Shown: positions 22,586-31,294 of the stretch, in pieces | How the letters are laid out: each line of letters opens with the position of its first letter | Position numbering within the stretch: the stretch's first letter is position 1 | Source: Thiomicrorhabdus sp. | GTDB lineage: Bacteria > Pseudomonadota > Gammaproteobacteria > Thiomicrospirales > Thiomicrospiraceae | Assembly (NCBI RefSeq): GCF_963677875.1 | Contig: NZ_OY782562.1 | Coordinates: 62,001 to 126,000, forward strand | Reading direction: 5' to 3' | DNA length: 64,000 nucleotides | The notes under the pieces: generated by a model | What the model was told of the DNA's origin: nothing | Databases searched by the model: none | Seen by the model: the letters and a program-made list of their open reading frames with translations, nothing else | Position numbers and translations under genes: made by a program

Positions 22586-23377
22586 ATGAAAAAATTTGAT
22601 ATTTACGGGACTCAGCTGGACAGCCGTTTGTTGATCGGCAGCGCTTTGTATTCGTCTCCGGCTGTTATGAAAAACAGCATTATTCAATCGGGCGCCCAAG
22701 TGGTAACACTCTCTTTGAGCCGGCAAAATCCGGAAATTCAGGGGGGCAGTGGTTTTTGGCAGATCATTCAGTCTTTGGGGTTGCATCTTTTGCCGAATAC
22801 AGCGGGATGTCATTCGGTTGACGAAGCGGTAACGATGGCTAGGATGAGCCGGGAAATTTTTCAAACTGATTGGATTAAACTGGAATTGGTCGGTGACGAC
22901 TATAATCTGCAGCCGGATCCGATCGATTTGGTAAAGGCAGCGGAAGTTTTGCTGAACGACGGTTTCAAGGTTTTGCCTTATTGTACCGACGACCTGGTGA
23001 TTGCACGTCATTTGGTGGAACTTGGCTGTAAGGTACTGATGCCTTGGGGCGCTCCGATCGGAACGGGAAAAGGTTTGTTGAATCCGTATGCGCTACAGGC
23101 AATTCGCGATCGTTTTCCGGAAATTACTCTGATTGTCGACTCGGGCATCGGTTTGCCTTCGCATGCCGTCCAGGCAATGGAAATGGGGATCGACGGCATT
23201 CTTTTGAACAGCGCGGTGGCTCAGTCGGTTGAGCCGACATGGATGGCTCAGGCATTCAGGTCGGCAGTTGAAGCTGGTCGTTTGGCTTACGAGGCCGGGC
23301 CGATGGCGGTACGGGAAAGTGCCAGCCCCAGTACGCCGACGCTGGATTCGCCTTTCTGGCATCAGACGGCAAGCTGA
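22586..23377 (+). CDS. thiG: Thiazole synthase ThiG
   Basis: 263-residue TIM-barrel enzyme that joins deoxyxylulose phosphate, ThiS-thiocarboxylate and dehydroglycine into the thiazole phosphate. The Schiff-base lysine lies in [10 protein letters not shown], followed by [26 protein letters not shown] and [18 protein letters not shown]. The N-terminal third is diverged: the usual VTVALRR block reads [14 protein letters not shown] lies upstream at about 11 bases. Terminal gene of the thiamine unit; thiE, thiD and thiF are not in this window. Confidence 0.95.
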   Translation: MKKFDIYGTQLDSRLLIGSALYSSPAVMKNSIIQSGAQVVTLSLSRQNPEIQGGSGFWQIIQSLGLHLLPNTAGCHSVDEAVTMARMSREIFQTDWIKLELVGDDYNLQPDPIDLVKAAEVLLNDGFKVLPYCTDDLVIARHLVELGCKVLMPWGAPIGTGKGLLNPYALQAIRDRFPEITLIVDSGIGLPSHAVQAMEMGIDGILLNSAVAQSVEPTWMAQAFRSAVEAGRLAYEAGPMAVRESASPSTPTLDSPFWHQTAS

Positions 23378-23417
23378 AATCATAAGAACGCAACCTTCGT
23401 TGGATTGCTCGCATATG

Positions 23418-23442
23418 AAAAACGCCCGTAAAGGGCGTTTTT
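23418..23442. terminator. Bidirectional intrinsic terminator after thiG
   Basis: Stem AAAAACGCCC / GGGCGTTTTT with a five-base loop. It also suits the converging minus-strand gene that ends at 23464. Confidence 0.9.
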
Positions 23443-23463
23443 GCTTTGGTGTTCGGGCTTTGT

Positions 23464-24075
23464 TTAGTAGACCTTTATCAAGACCCCAAGCAGAGGGTGG
23501 TCCAGATAGTAGAGTTTGCCTCGCTCAAGTTTCGAAGCGGATTGCCAATCGAAACGCCAGCTGACAGGCAGATCGGCTTCCATCCTTTGCTGTTTGGCTG
23601 CAAACGCTTCACGTGCGCTTTGCGGAATGCGCCGCTCGAACTGCAGATCCATTGTGACGTGCGGGTAGCGGGTTTTGTAAAATTGCAGGTAACCCTTGAA
23701 ATTGGAAGCGCTGTTTGAGGCGTTTTCGATCAGTGTCATCGGGGCGTTGCTTTTGCTTCCGGAAAAAGGTTGTTTCCAAGTCTCGTGGAATAGGATTCGG
23801 TAGCCTTTGGAAGCCTGCATGCGATTGACAACACTGTTCAAACCGTTACCCGCTGCCGGAAAGGATGTGTAGCTGGTGGCCGGTCTACTGTCGTAAGGTT
23901 GCTGTTGGAGGTCGGGCCAGAACTCTTCAAGCCAGTGTTTCGTCGTGAAGTTCTCAAAGACAATGACTTCAACGGTGTATTCCCGCGCGGCTTGAGCTTG
24001 TGCGCTGAACAGGAAAAGGCTCAGGCTGAATAAAATCCAGTGGATGACGGCTTTTGGTAGATAAGGATGTAGCAT
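23464..24075 (-). CDS. Exported CsiV-like protein downstream of mfd
   Basis: 203 residues from ATG 24075, giving a typical signal peptide (basic start, hydrophobic core, cut after AQAQA near residue 30). The mature part begins REYTVEVIVFENF and later has a GYLQFYKTRYPHVTMDLQFERR block and the ending KLYYLDHPLLGVLIKVY, features I associate with the CsiV family described as peptidoglycan-binding in Vibrio. The frame is open further upstream into mfd, but that part lacks ribosome sites. It directly follows mfd on the same strand. Family assignment is from memory of pattern and context, so moderate. Confidence 0.65.
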   Translation of the reverse strand: MLHPYLPKAVIHWILFSLSLFLFSAQAQAAREYTVEVIVFENFTTKHWLEEFWPDLQQQPYDSRPATSYTSFPAAGNGLNSVVNRMQASKGYRILFHETWKQPFSGSKSNAPMTLIENASNSASNFKGYLQFYKTRYPHVTMDLQFERRIPQSAREAFAAKQQRMEADLPVSWRFDWQSASKLERGKLYYLDHPLLGVLIKVY

Positions 24076-24148
24076 GCTCGCTCTCAAAAATAAATTAAAT
24101 TTCTTGTCGGTGCTGTGATTGTTTCGAATATTTGAAGCCATTCGTACA

Positions 24149-27100
24149 TTATTTCCCGAGGCGGATTTCGGCCAAAATTCGCTCAATCGCATTCCGTCGA
24201 TCTTCAATATCAGGCATTGTATCGAAAAATTTCAATTCGGTCTGGCCTTTTAACAGGTACTGTTTTGGCTTGGATTGAATGAGCTGAATCAGTTTCACCG
24301 GATCGATTTCAGGTTGCTGGTTGAATTGAAAGCGGATCATGGCGTCCCCGGCATCGACTTTGATGATTCCGATGGGCTGAACCTGAAGCTTCACGGCTGT
24401 TGTGAGCAGGAGATTCTTGACCTGTTGCGGCAAAAGGCCGAAACGATCGATCATTTCGATTTCCAGCTCCCGCAGTTGTTCCGGGTCCTTGGCGGCAGCC
24501 AGACGCTTATAGAGAACCAGTCGGGTCTGAATATCCGGCAGGTAGTCTTCCGGGATCAGGCTTGGGGCGCCGAGATCCACTTCGCAGCCTTCACTGAGTG
24601 ACAAATTTAATTCCGGTTGCTTGCCGGATTTCAACGCACGAACCGCGCGATCTAGCAGCTCACTGTAGAGACCGAAACCGACTTCCTGAATCTGCCCGGA
24701 TTGGTCGTCTCCAAGCAGCTCGCCGGCACCGCGGATTTCCAAATCGTGGCTGGCAAGCATGAAACCGGCTCCGAGTGTATCGTGCTTGGCAATCGCGGTC
24801 AGGCGTTTCTCCGCATCCTTGGTTAATTGCGATGCTGCGCCTGTAAACATATAGGCGTAAGCTTTATGATGCGAGCGTCCGACACGACCACGTAGCTGGT
24901 GAAGCTGGGCAAGACCGAATTTATCCGCTCTGTGGATCAGAATGGTGTTGGCGGTGGGAATATCAATGCCGGTTTCGATAATGGTCGTACAGACCAGTAT
25001 ATTAAAACGTCGATGGTAGAAATCTTCCATCACGCCTTCAAGTTGCTTCTCGTTCATCTGGCCGTGCGCAAAGCCGACTTTAGCTTCCGGAAGCAGGTTT
25101 TCGATATGTTCGACCATTTTCTCGATTTTGTCGATGTCGTTGAACAGCAGGTAGACCTGACCGCCACGACGGATTTCCCGCAGGCTGGCTTCCCGCACCG
25201 TCTCGTCGTTCCATTCCTGAACAAAAGTCTGCACTGCAAGGCGTTTTGCCGGGGGCGTTGCGATGATCGACAGGTCGCGAAGGTCGTTCATGGCCATATT
25301 CAATGTTCGCGGAATAGGGGTTGCTGTCATGGTCAGGACATCGACTTCGGTGCGCATTTTTTTCAGCTGTTCTTTCTGGCGCACGCCGAAACGGTGTTCT
25401 TCATCGATGATAATCAAACCAAGGTTCTGATATTCGACCTCTTTGCGGATCAATTTATGAGTACCGATGATAATGTCGACCTGGCCGGCCTGCAGGGCTG
25501 CCAGAATGTCATTTTGCTGTTTGCTGGTCTGAAAGCGCGATAGCACTTCTATGCGCATCGGCCAGTCGGCAAAGCGGTTGCGGAAGTTTTCCAGATGTTG
25601 CTGTGCCAGCAGTGTGGTCGGCACCAGAATCGCAACCTGTTTGCCATCATAAGCGGCAATGAAAGCTGCACGCATGGCGACTTCGGTTTTTCCGAATCCG
25701 ACATCCCCGCAGACCAGTCGATCCATCGGTTTGGCGGCGCGCATGTCAGCAAGGACGGCTTCAATTGCCTGATGCTGATCCGGGGTTTCTTCAAAAGGGA
25801 ATCCGGAGGCAAATTGATGGTAGGCGTCGTCGGAGGTTTTGAAACCGTAGCCGGGGCGCGCGGCTCTTTGTGCATAGATGTCCAAGAGTTCCGCAGCGAC
25901 GTCACGGACTTTTTCCGCCGCTTTGCGTTTGGCTTTTTCCCATTTGTCGCTCCCTAGTTTGTGTAATGGAGCGGTTTCGGCACTGGCTCCGCTGTAACGG
26001 CTGACCAGATGCAAAGCGCTGACGGGGACATAAAGCAGGGCTTCGTCGGCGTATTCAATCTGCAGGAATTCTTTGATATCGCCGCGGATTTCCAGGGTTT
26101 GCAGCCCTTTGTAGCGGCCGACGCCATTGTCGATATGCACGACGGGTTGGCCGACTTCAAGCTCGATCAGATTCGAAATGGCACTATCGAAATCTTGATG
26201 TTTTCTCTGTCTGCGTCGACGCTGAACAACGGTTGTGCCGAGAATCTGCGATTCGGAGATCACACAGAGTGCTTCGGTGCAGATGGATTCTTCCAGCGGG
26301 CTGACTAGAATCGCGTAGCGGGCGGTGCTGTCCAGTGCTTCTGTCCAGGTGTTAAGAGTCTCCGGCTTGCATTGGTGCTTATTGAGTAGAGCGAGTAGAG
26401 ATTCCCTGCGCCCGGTGGATTCGGCACTGAAAACGATTTTGCCCTGCTTGTCGAAACGATCCATGAAGGCATTCAGTTTCGCAAGCGGATAATCACTGCC
26501 GTTTTCGACACTGAGGTCGGGAAGCGGTTTGCCGTCAAAGCGGATGCCTTTCGGATGGGTGGTTTGCTCATGCAGGGTAACGCGATGGTACTGCTTGAGG
26601 AATGTCATCAATTCGGTGTTGCCGAGGATGATCTCTTGTGGCTGCAGGAGCGGGAAATCCGGGTTGTGTCGACCGATTTCATAGCGTTCCTGGTAATCGT
26701 TCAGAACTTTGGCGGACAGTGCTTCCAAGTCACCAAAATGGATGAACACGCTCTTGTCCGGAAGATAGTCGAAAAGCGTCTCGGTCTGCGGGTGGAACAA
26801 AGGCAGGTAGTATTCCAGCCCACCGACGGTTTCCTGATTGGAGACGCTTTGATAGAGCTGGCAGTTTGCCGCCTCGTTGCCGAAGACACTTTTAAAATTT
26901 TGTTTGAAGCGGGTTATGCCGTCGCTTGTGAAATCGTATTCCTTGGCAGGCAGGAGATGAATGGATTCCAGAGTGTCGATGGAGCGTTGAGTTTCCGGGT
27001 CGAAACTGCGAATGCTTTCGACTTCGTCGTCAAACAGGTCGATGCGAAAAGGCTGCCTGCTTCCCATCGGGTAGAGGTCGATAATTGAACCGCGAATGGC

Positions 27101-27601
27101 ATATTCGCCATGTTCCATTACCTGCGCAACACGCTGATAGCCGGAGGCTTCCAATCGGGCATTGAAGCTGTCGATATTCAGACGGTCGCCGCTCTCGAGA
27201 AGAAAGCTGTACTGGTGAAGGTAGCTTTTGGGCAGTACCTTTTGCAATAGGGTACTGATGGGAATGACGAGAATGGCTTGTCGGCATTCCGGCAGGCTGT
27301 ACAGTGTTTTCAGGCGTTCCGAAACAATGTCCTGGTGCGGAGAAAAGCGATCGTAAGGGAGGGTTTCCCACTCGGAAAACTTAAGAACCGGCAAGCGTTC
27401 TTCCAAAAAAAAGTTGAGGTTTTCCTGGAGCTGGTCGGCCGCTTGGCTGTCGTCGGTGATAATCACGCTTGGGCCGTCGGTCTGTTGCGCGAAATTGGCG
27501 ATAAGCAGAGCCGATTCGGCGCGATTGTTAAGGTTCCAGTGTGAGCGGTGTGCTTTTAACTTGATGGATTGCGGGTTAAAAAGCGAGTAGGTCTGTGTCA
27601 T
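24149..27601 (-). CDS. mfd: Transcription-repair coupling factor
   Basis: 1150-residue translocase that removes RNA polymerase stalled at lesions and recruits UvrA. Domains in order: UvrB-like N-terminal region (about 1-340), RNA-polymerase-interacting domain (about 470-550; GQPVVHIDNGVGRYKGL, then EYADEALLYVPV), SF2 helicase with Walker A GDVGFGKTE (about 630) and DEEH box IIDEEHRFG (about 732), motif TATPIPRTLNMA, the TRG-type block RGRVGRSHHKAYAY, and the C-terminal regulatory domain. Length matches E. coli (1148). The start has no strong Shine-Dalgarno. Together with uvrC in this window it covers two parts of excision repair. Confidence 0.97.
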   Translation of the reverse strand: MTQTYSLFNPQSIKLKAHRSHWNLNNRAESALLIANFAQQTDGPSVIITDDSQAADQLQENLNFFLEERLPVLKFSEWETLPYDRFSPHQDIVSERLKTLYSLPECRQAILVIPISTLLQKVLPKSYLHQYSFLLESGDRLNIDSFNARLEASGYQRVAQVMEHGEYAIRGSIIDLYPMGSRQPFRIDLFDDEVESIRSFDPETQRSIDTLESIHLLPAKEYDFTSDGITRFKQNFKSVFGNEAANCQLYQSVSNQETVGGLEYYLPLFHPQTETLFDYLPDKSVFIHFGDLEALSAKVLNDYQERYEIGRHNPDFPLLQPQEIILGNTELMTFLKQYHRVTLHEQTTHPKGIRFDGKPLPDLSVENGSDYPLAKLNAFMDRFDKQGKIVFSAESTGRRESLLALLNKHQCKPETLNTWTEALDSTARYAILVSPLEESICTEALCVISESQILGTTVVQRRRRQRKHQDFDSAISNLIELEVGQPVVHIDNGVGRYKGLQTLEIRGDIKEFLQIEYADEALLYVPVSALHLVSRYSGASAETAPLHKLGSDKWEKAKRKAAEKVRDVAAELLDIYAQRAARPGYGFKTSDDAYHQFASGFPFEETPDQHQAIEAVLADMRAAKPMDRLVCGDVGFGKTEVAMRAAFIAAYDGKQVAILVPTTLLAQQHLENFRNRFADWPMRIEVLSRFQTSKQQNDILAALQAGQVDIIIGTHKLIRKEVEYQNLGLIIIDEEHRFGVRQKEQLKKMRTEVDVLTMTATPIPRTLNMAMNDLRDLSIIATPPAKRLAVQTFVQEWNDETVREASLREIRRGGQVYLLFNDIDKIEKMVEHIENLLPEAKVGFAHGQMNEKQLEGVMEDFYHRRFNILVCTTIIETGIDIPTANTILIHRADKFGLAQLHQLRGRVGRSHHKAYAYMFTGAASQLTKDAEKRLTAIAKHDTLGAGFMLASHDLEIRGAGELLGDDQSGQIQEVGFGLYSELLDRAVRALKSGKQPELNLSLSEGCEVDLGAPSLIPEDYLPDIQTRLVLYKRLAAAKDPEQLRELEIEMIDRFGLLPQQVKNLLLTTAVKLQVQPIGIIKVDAGDAMIRFQFNQQPEIDPVKLIQLIQSKPKQYLLKGQTELKFFDTMPDIEDRRNAIERILAEIRLGK

Positions 27602-27788
27602 ATCGGTTGATTTAAAATCGTTGATTTGAAATTTTTAGTGATTGCAAAGGTGCAAAGTTGATGTCGGCTATTTTAAACTACCTCTCGTTCGGGCGGGCGA
27701 ATTTCCGGAGCAATAAAGCCGGGGATGCAGAAAGCCGGTGGTTTTTGACTTTTGCGTTTGAGAAATTATTGAGTAATAAGGAGTGTCG

Positions 27789-29012
27789 ATGAACGGAAAC
27801 TGGGCGTTTAATTGGGTGCAGATCATGGCGCATAACCGCGTACCGTTGCTGATCGTCTGGACGGCGCTTAGTAGCCTGATCGCTTGCGGCACTTTTTACC
27901 TCGACTGGCAGCCGCTTGAGTCTCAGATTCCACTTCTGCTTTTGAGCATTACAGGCATGGCAGCCGCGGTCGCGTATCTGCTTGATTCTCCGAAAACAGC
28001 GCTGGTTCAGCTGATAATGAGTTGCTATGGTCTGCTGATTAGTTTCGGCCTCATGGGATGGCTTGATATCGGTTTGGATGAAAAGTCGTTGCTTGGTGTG
28101 GTTGTGGTTGTGACTTTGATGACAAGTAATCTGGTGCATGTTTTGAGCGGTCTGCTGAGAGAGATGGCGCGCGGACTGTTTCAATTCGATGCGATTGCCG
28201 AAGCCTTGAAATTGAATGCGATTCCGGTTTTTTTATCCAATTTGACGACAGCACTTGGGTTTATTGTCGCAGCCTATTTTGAATCATCGTTAGTCGATCT
28301 GGCCTGGTTGGTAGGGATTGGCGTGCTGATCAGTTATCTGGTGACTCTGAGCTGGTTACCGATGCTACTGTTGAATTGGCTGTTGGAGTTTCGGGTTGGC
28401 AATACGGCGGACCGGCATGGGTTGGATGCCTGGAGTCGGTGGCTGCAAGCGGAGCCTAAGCGTCAGAAAGGCATTATTTGGCTGACAATTCTGATAGGCA
28501 CCGTGCTGATGATTTTTGCCTGGCGTTTTTTCGACAAGATCGGGGAGCTATTTATTCTGGCTGCCGTCTTCTGGTTCCTGTTTGCTCTTTATTGGAAAAG
28601 TATTCGCCTGGCCTTGCTGAATATTGGTGTGAATCTGCTGGCACTGCTTCTGACTTTAAGTGTTTTTTATCTGTTTAACAGTGATTCGAGCTTCTCGTTA
28701 CTGCTGTTGATGATGCCTCTGGGGCTGATTGTGGATGATGGAATTCATTTTTTTTCCCGTTATGCGCGGGCACAGAAGACGTTTTTTTCCGATCCGGTGT
28801 CGGCGGTGAAATTTGCTTTGGCCAGTGTCGGTCGGGCAATCTGGGTAACATCGTGGATTTTATTTGTCGGATTGACGATTTTGGTTTTTAGTGGGAATAC
28901 AATGATTTGGCAGTCAAGTTTAATTACCATCCTCGCTTTGGTTATAACGACTCTATTGATTTTAGCCGTGGTTCCTGCAATGCTAATGGCGTTTGGTAAG
29001 GCCGAAAGATAA
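27789..29012 (+). CDS. RND/MMPL-like 12-TM protein without periplasmic domains
   Basis: 407 residues; ATG 27789 has AAGGAG 5 bases upstream. Twelve hydrophobic helices form two equivalent halves: about 18-38, 47-65, 70-92, 100-122, 148-166, 170-198, then 228-245, 252-268, 272-296, 300-322, 348-368, 375-402. This is the RND topology, but the TM1-TM2 and TM7-TM8 loops, normally about 300 residues of porter domain each, are under 10 residues. The second half keeps the acidic pair of TM10 (VDDGIHFFSRYARA, Asp316-Asp317); the first half has Ser113-Asn114 in the same place while His and Ser nearby are kept. The block LSNLTTALGF is typical of RND/SSD proteins. Role unknown. Confidence 0.75.
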   Translation: MNGNWAFNWVQIMAHNRVPLLIVWTALSSLIACGTFYLDWQPLESQIPLLLLSITGMAAAVAYLLDSPKTALVQLIMSCYGLLISFGLMGWLDIGLDEKSLLGVVVVVTLMTSNLVHVLSGLLREMARGLFQFDAIAEALKLNAIPVFLSNLTTALGFIVAAYFESSLVDLAWLVGIGVLISYLVTLSWLPMLLLNWLLEFRVGNTADRHGLDAWSRWLQAEPKRQKGIIWLTILIGTVLMIFAWRFFDKIGELFILAAVFWFLFALYWKSIRLALLNIGVNLLALLLTLSVFYLFNSDSSFSLLLLMMPLGLIVDDGIHFFSRYARAQKTFFSDPVSAVKFALASVGRAIWVTSWILFVGLTILVFSGNTMIWQSSLITILALVITTLLILAVVPAMLMAFGKAER

Positions 29013-29205
29013 AAAAAGTTTTTTGGTCATTATTAACTGTGTTGATTAACTATTGATAAATTTTATTTTCATTTTGGGGGCGGATCGTTCATTATCTTCC
29101 GTACTTAGAGGCGGTGCCGGTTAGGGAAACGGCGTCGCGATTAGCATACAGTTCGGAATAAACAGTCCGGTTTTTCCGCATCAGAAAATAAGAAGAGGAA
29201 TAAAC

Positions 29206-30519
29206 ATGGCAACAGTAGTTGTAGTCGGTTCAAGTACCGGTGGTCTGCCGATGTCTTACGACATCCGCAAACATCTTGATAAAGGGCACACAGTCAAGGT
29301 CGTTAATGCGATTGACGAATTTAACTTCGTTCCATCCAACCCGTGGGTTGCAGTTGGCTGGCGTAAACCAGAGGATATTTCCTTTAAATTGGAGCCATAT
29401 CTGACCCGTAAAGGAATTGAGTTCTACCACCAGACTTGTACTGCACTTGATGCGGAAAACAACAAAATCACTTTGGATGACGGTTCCGAAATGGAATATG
29501 ATTATCTGATTTTGTCAACCGGTCCATCTCTTGCCTTCCACGAGATCGAAGGTTTTGGCCCGAAAAGTCATGGCGGAAATACCGTATCAGTTTGTACAAC
29601 TCCGCACGCGGTTGAAGCGCACGAAGAGTGGGAAGAGTTCTGCAAAAATCCGGGACCAATTATTGTCGGTGCGGTACAGGGGGCTTCCTGTTACGGTCCG
29701 GCTTACGAATTTGCGATGATCATGGAGACGGATTTGCGTAAGCGTAAAATCCGTAATCAGGTTCCAATGACTTTCGTGACTTCCGAGCCTTATATTGGCC
29801 ACCTTGGCTTGGGTGGTGTCGGTGATTCCAAAGGTTTGATGGAAAACGAGATGCGTAACCGTCACATCAACTGGATCTGCAATGCTAAAGTCACTAAGAT
29901 CGAAGATGGGAAAATGTACGTTGACGAGCACAATAACCGCGGTGAAGTGATCGATCAGCATGAATTGCCTTTCAAGTATTCAATGATGCTGCCAGCGTTC
30001 AAAGGTTCTAAGTTCTTGTGTGATTTGGTTGATCCTGATCCAGAGAAAATGGGTGGACCTTTGGTAAACCCACGCGGTTTTGTCAAGGTTGACAAGTTCA
30101 GCCGTAATGCAACTTACCAGAATATTTACGCGTTGGGTGTCGGTATCGCCATTCCACCGGTTGAACCGACTCCGGTTCCTGTTGGTACGCCGAAAACCGG
30201 TTTGATGATCGAATCCATGGTTACAGCAATCTGTCATAACATCGAAGACAATCTGGCAGGCAAAGAACCGACTTCCGAGCCGACTTGGAATACAGTGTGT
30301 CTTGCGGATATGGGTGATTCCGGTGCTGCTTTCGTTGCTTTACCACAGATTCCACCTCGTAACCTTACCTGGGCGAAAAAAGGTAAGTGGGTTCACTTGG
30401 CTAAGATTGCGTTCGAAAAATACTTCATTCGTAATATGAAAGCCGGTAATTCCGAGCCGATCTATCAGAAATACATTATGAAAATGTTGGGAATTAACCG
30501 TCTGAAATCAGATAAATAA
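29206..30519 (+). CDS. sqr: Sulfide:quinone oxidoreductase
   Basis: 437-residue FAD flavoprotein that oxidises sulfide to sulfur or polysulfide and passes electrons to quinone at the inner membrane. N-terminal dinucleotide motif VVVVGSSTGGLPMS (Ser replaces the usual middle Gly region). The three redox cysteines are Cys130 (VSVCTTPHA), Cys162 (GASCYGPAYE) and Cys365 (NTVCLADMG), matching C128/C160/C356 of Acidithiobacillus. The quinone-side block VPVGTPKTGLMIE is present, and the basic amphipathic C terminus (RNMKAGNSEPIYQKYIMKM) can anchor it to the membrane. AGAAGAGGA precedes the ATG. Monocistronic, with its own terminator. Subtype is not decided. Confidence 0.88.
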   Translation: MATVVVVGSSTGGLPMSYDIRKHLDKGHTVKVVNAIDEFNFVPSNPWVAVGWRKPEDISFKLEPYLTRKGIEFYHQTCTALDAENNKITLDDGSEMEYDYLILSTGPSLAFHEIEGFGPKSHGGNTVSVCTTPHAVEAHEEWEEFCKNPGPIIVGAVQGASCYGPAYEFAMIMETDLRKRKIRNQVPMTFVTSEPYIGHLGLGGVGDSKGLMENEMRNRHINWICNAKVTKIEDGKMYVDEHNNRGEVIDQHELPFKYSMMLPAFKGSKFLCDLVDPDPEKMGGPLVNPRGFVKVDKFSRNATYQNIYALGVGIAIPPVEPTPVPVGTPKTGLMIESMVTAICHNIEDNLAGKEPTSEPTWNTVCLADMGDSGAAFVALPQIPPRNLTWAKKGKWVHLAKIAFEKYFIRNMKAGNSEPIYQKYIMKMLGINRLKSDK

Positions 30520-30537
30520 TTCTTCTTTCTGGATCAG

Positions 30538-30573
30538 AAAAAACGCCCCGAATTTCGGGGCGTTTTTTTTTTT
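30538..30573 (+). terminator. Intrinsic terminator of sqr
   Basis: Stem AACGCCCCGAA / TTCGGGGCGTT followed by eleven T; A tract on the other side. Confidence 0.9.
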
Positions 30574-30582
30574 GCGCTGGTT

Positions 30583-30588
30583 TATAAT
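30583..30588 (+). promoter_or_regulatory. -10 box of the TRIC-lolC-lolD unit
   Basis: TATAAT, ending only 10 bases before the ATG at 30599. No good -35 lies at 16-18 bases because that position is in the sqr terminator T tract. If used, the mRNA leader would be only a few bases. Confidence 0.5.
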
Positions 30589-30598
30589 AGCCGTCGCT

Positions 30599-31294
30599 AT
30601 GAACCTTGCATTTACTCTCCATTATCTTGATCTGCTGGGTACGGTCGTCTTCGCCGTTACCGGTCTTCTGGCAGCTCGAAGAAAGCAACTTGATCTGTTT
30701 GGTGCGATAGTGATTGCCATGGTGACAGCCATCGGCGGTGGAACGCTTCGCGACCTGATTATCGATGTTCCGGTTTTCTGGACTCAAGACGACCTGTATA
30801 TCTATGTTGTCGTTGTTGCCACGCTTCTGTTTTTCTTTCTGGCCCGCTATAAGCGTCTGCCTGTGAAGCTATTGCTATTTTTGGATGCTCTCGGACTGGC
30901 AGTGTTTACCATCATCGGAACACAAAAGGCGATGGAGTTGGGCTTTTCGGACCCGATTTCAATCATGACGGGAATTATGACCGGCGTTGTTGGCGGGATG
31001 ATTCGCGATGTTCTGGTGGGTGAAGTTCCGTTGGTTCTGCGTCGAGAAATCTACGCGACGGCTTCCTTTGCAGGAGCCAGTATTTTTCTATTGCTGGTCG
31101 ACTCCGGTCTGGATTATGAAACGGTGGTCATTGTTTCCATTCTGGTCACATTGGCTATTCGCGTTCTGGCCATCATGGCGCATATCGAATTGCCGGTTTT
31201 CATTTCCTACAAATCCCCGGAAACTTCTGATTTGCCGTTGCGTCCCGCCGAAGAACCCATATCTCAATCAAAGAAGGATGAGTCGTCTTGTTGA
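30599..31294 (+). CDS. TRIC/UPF0126 family membrane channel (YicG/YadS-like)
   Basis: 231-residue membrane protein made of two homologous halves of three helices each, each half bearing a glycine-kinked helix and motif: GGGTLRDLIIDVPVFW in the first and GVVGGMIRDVLVGEVPLVL in the second. Proteins of UPF0126 form trimeric TRIC-type cation channels. ATG 30599 is chosen because the upstream TTG lies in the previous terminator; no Shine-Dalgarno is visible. The hydrophilic tail (about 205-231) is longer than in YicG. Its stop overlaps the start of lolC by one base, so the genes are translationally coupled. Confidence 0.88.
   Translation: MNLAFTLHYLDLLGTVVFAVTGLLAARRKQLDLFGAIVIAMVTAIGGGTLRDLIIDVPVFWTQDDLYIYVVVVATLLFFFLARYKRLPVKLLLFLDALGLAVFTIIGTQKAMELGFSDPISIMTGIMTGVVGGMIRDVLVGEVPLVLRREIYATASFAGASIFLLLVDSGLDYETVVIVSILVTLAIRVLAIMAHIELPVFISYKSPETSDLPLRPAEEPISQSKKDESSC

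Noticed and set aside
21869..23011. 380-codon minus-strand frame across thiO-thiS-thiG
   Set aside because: It spans three recognised genes in the other strand, has no recognisable domain and no ribosome site.
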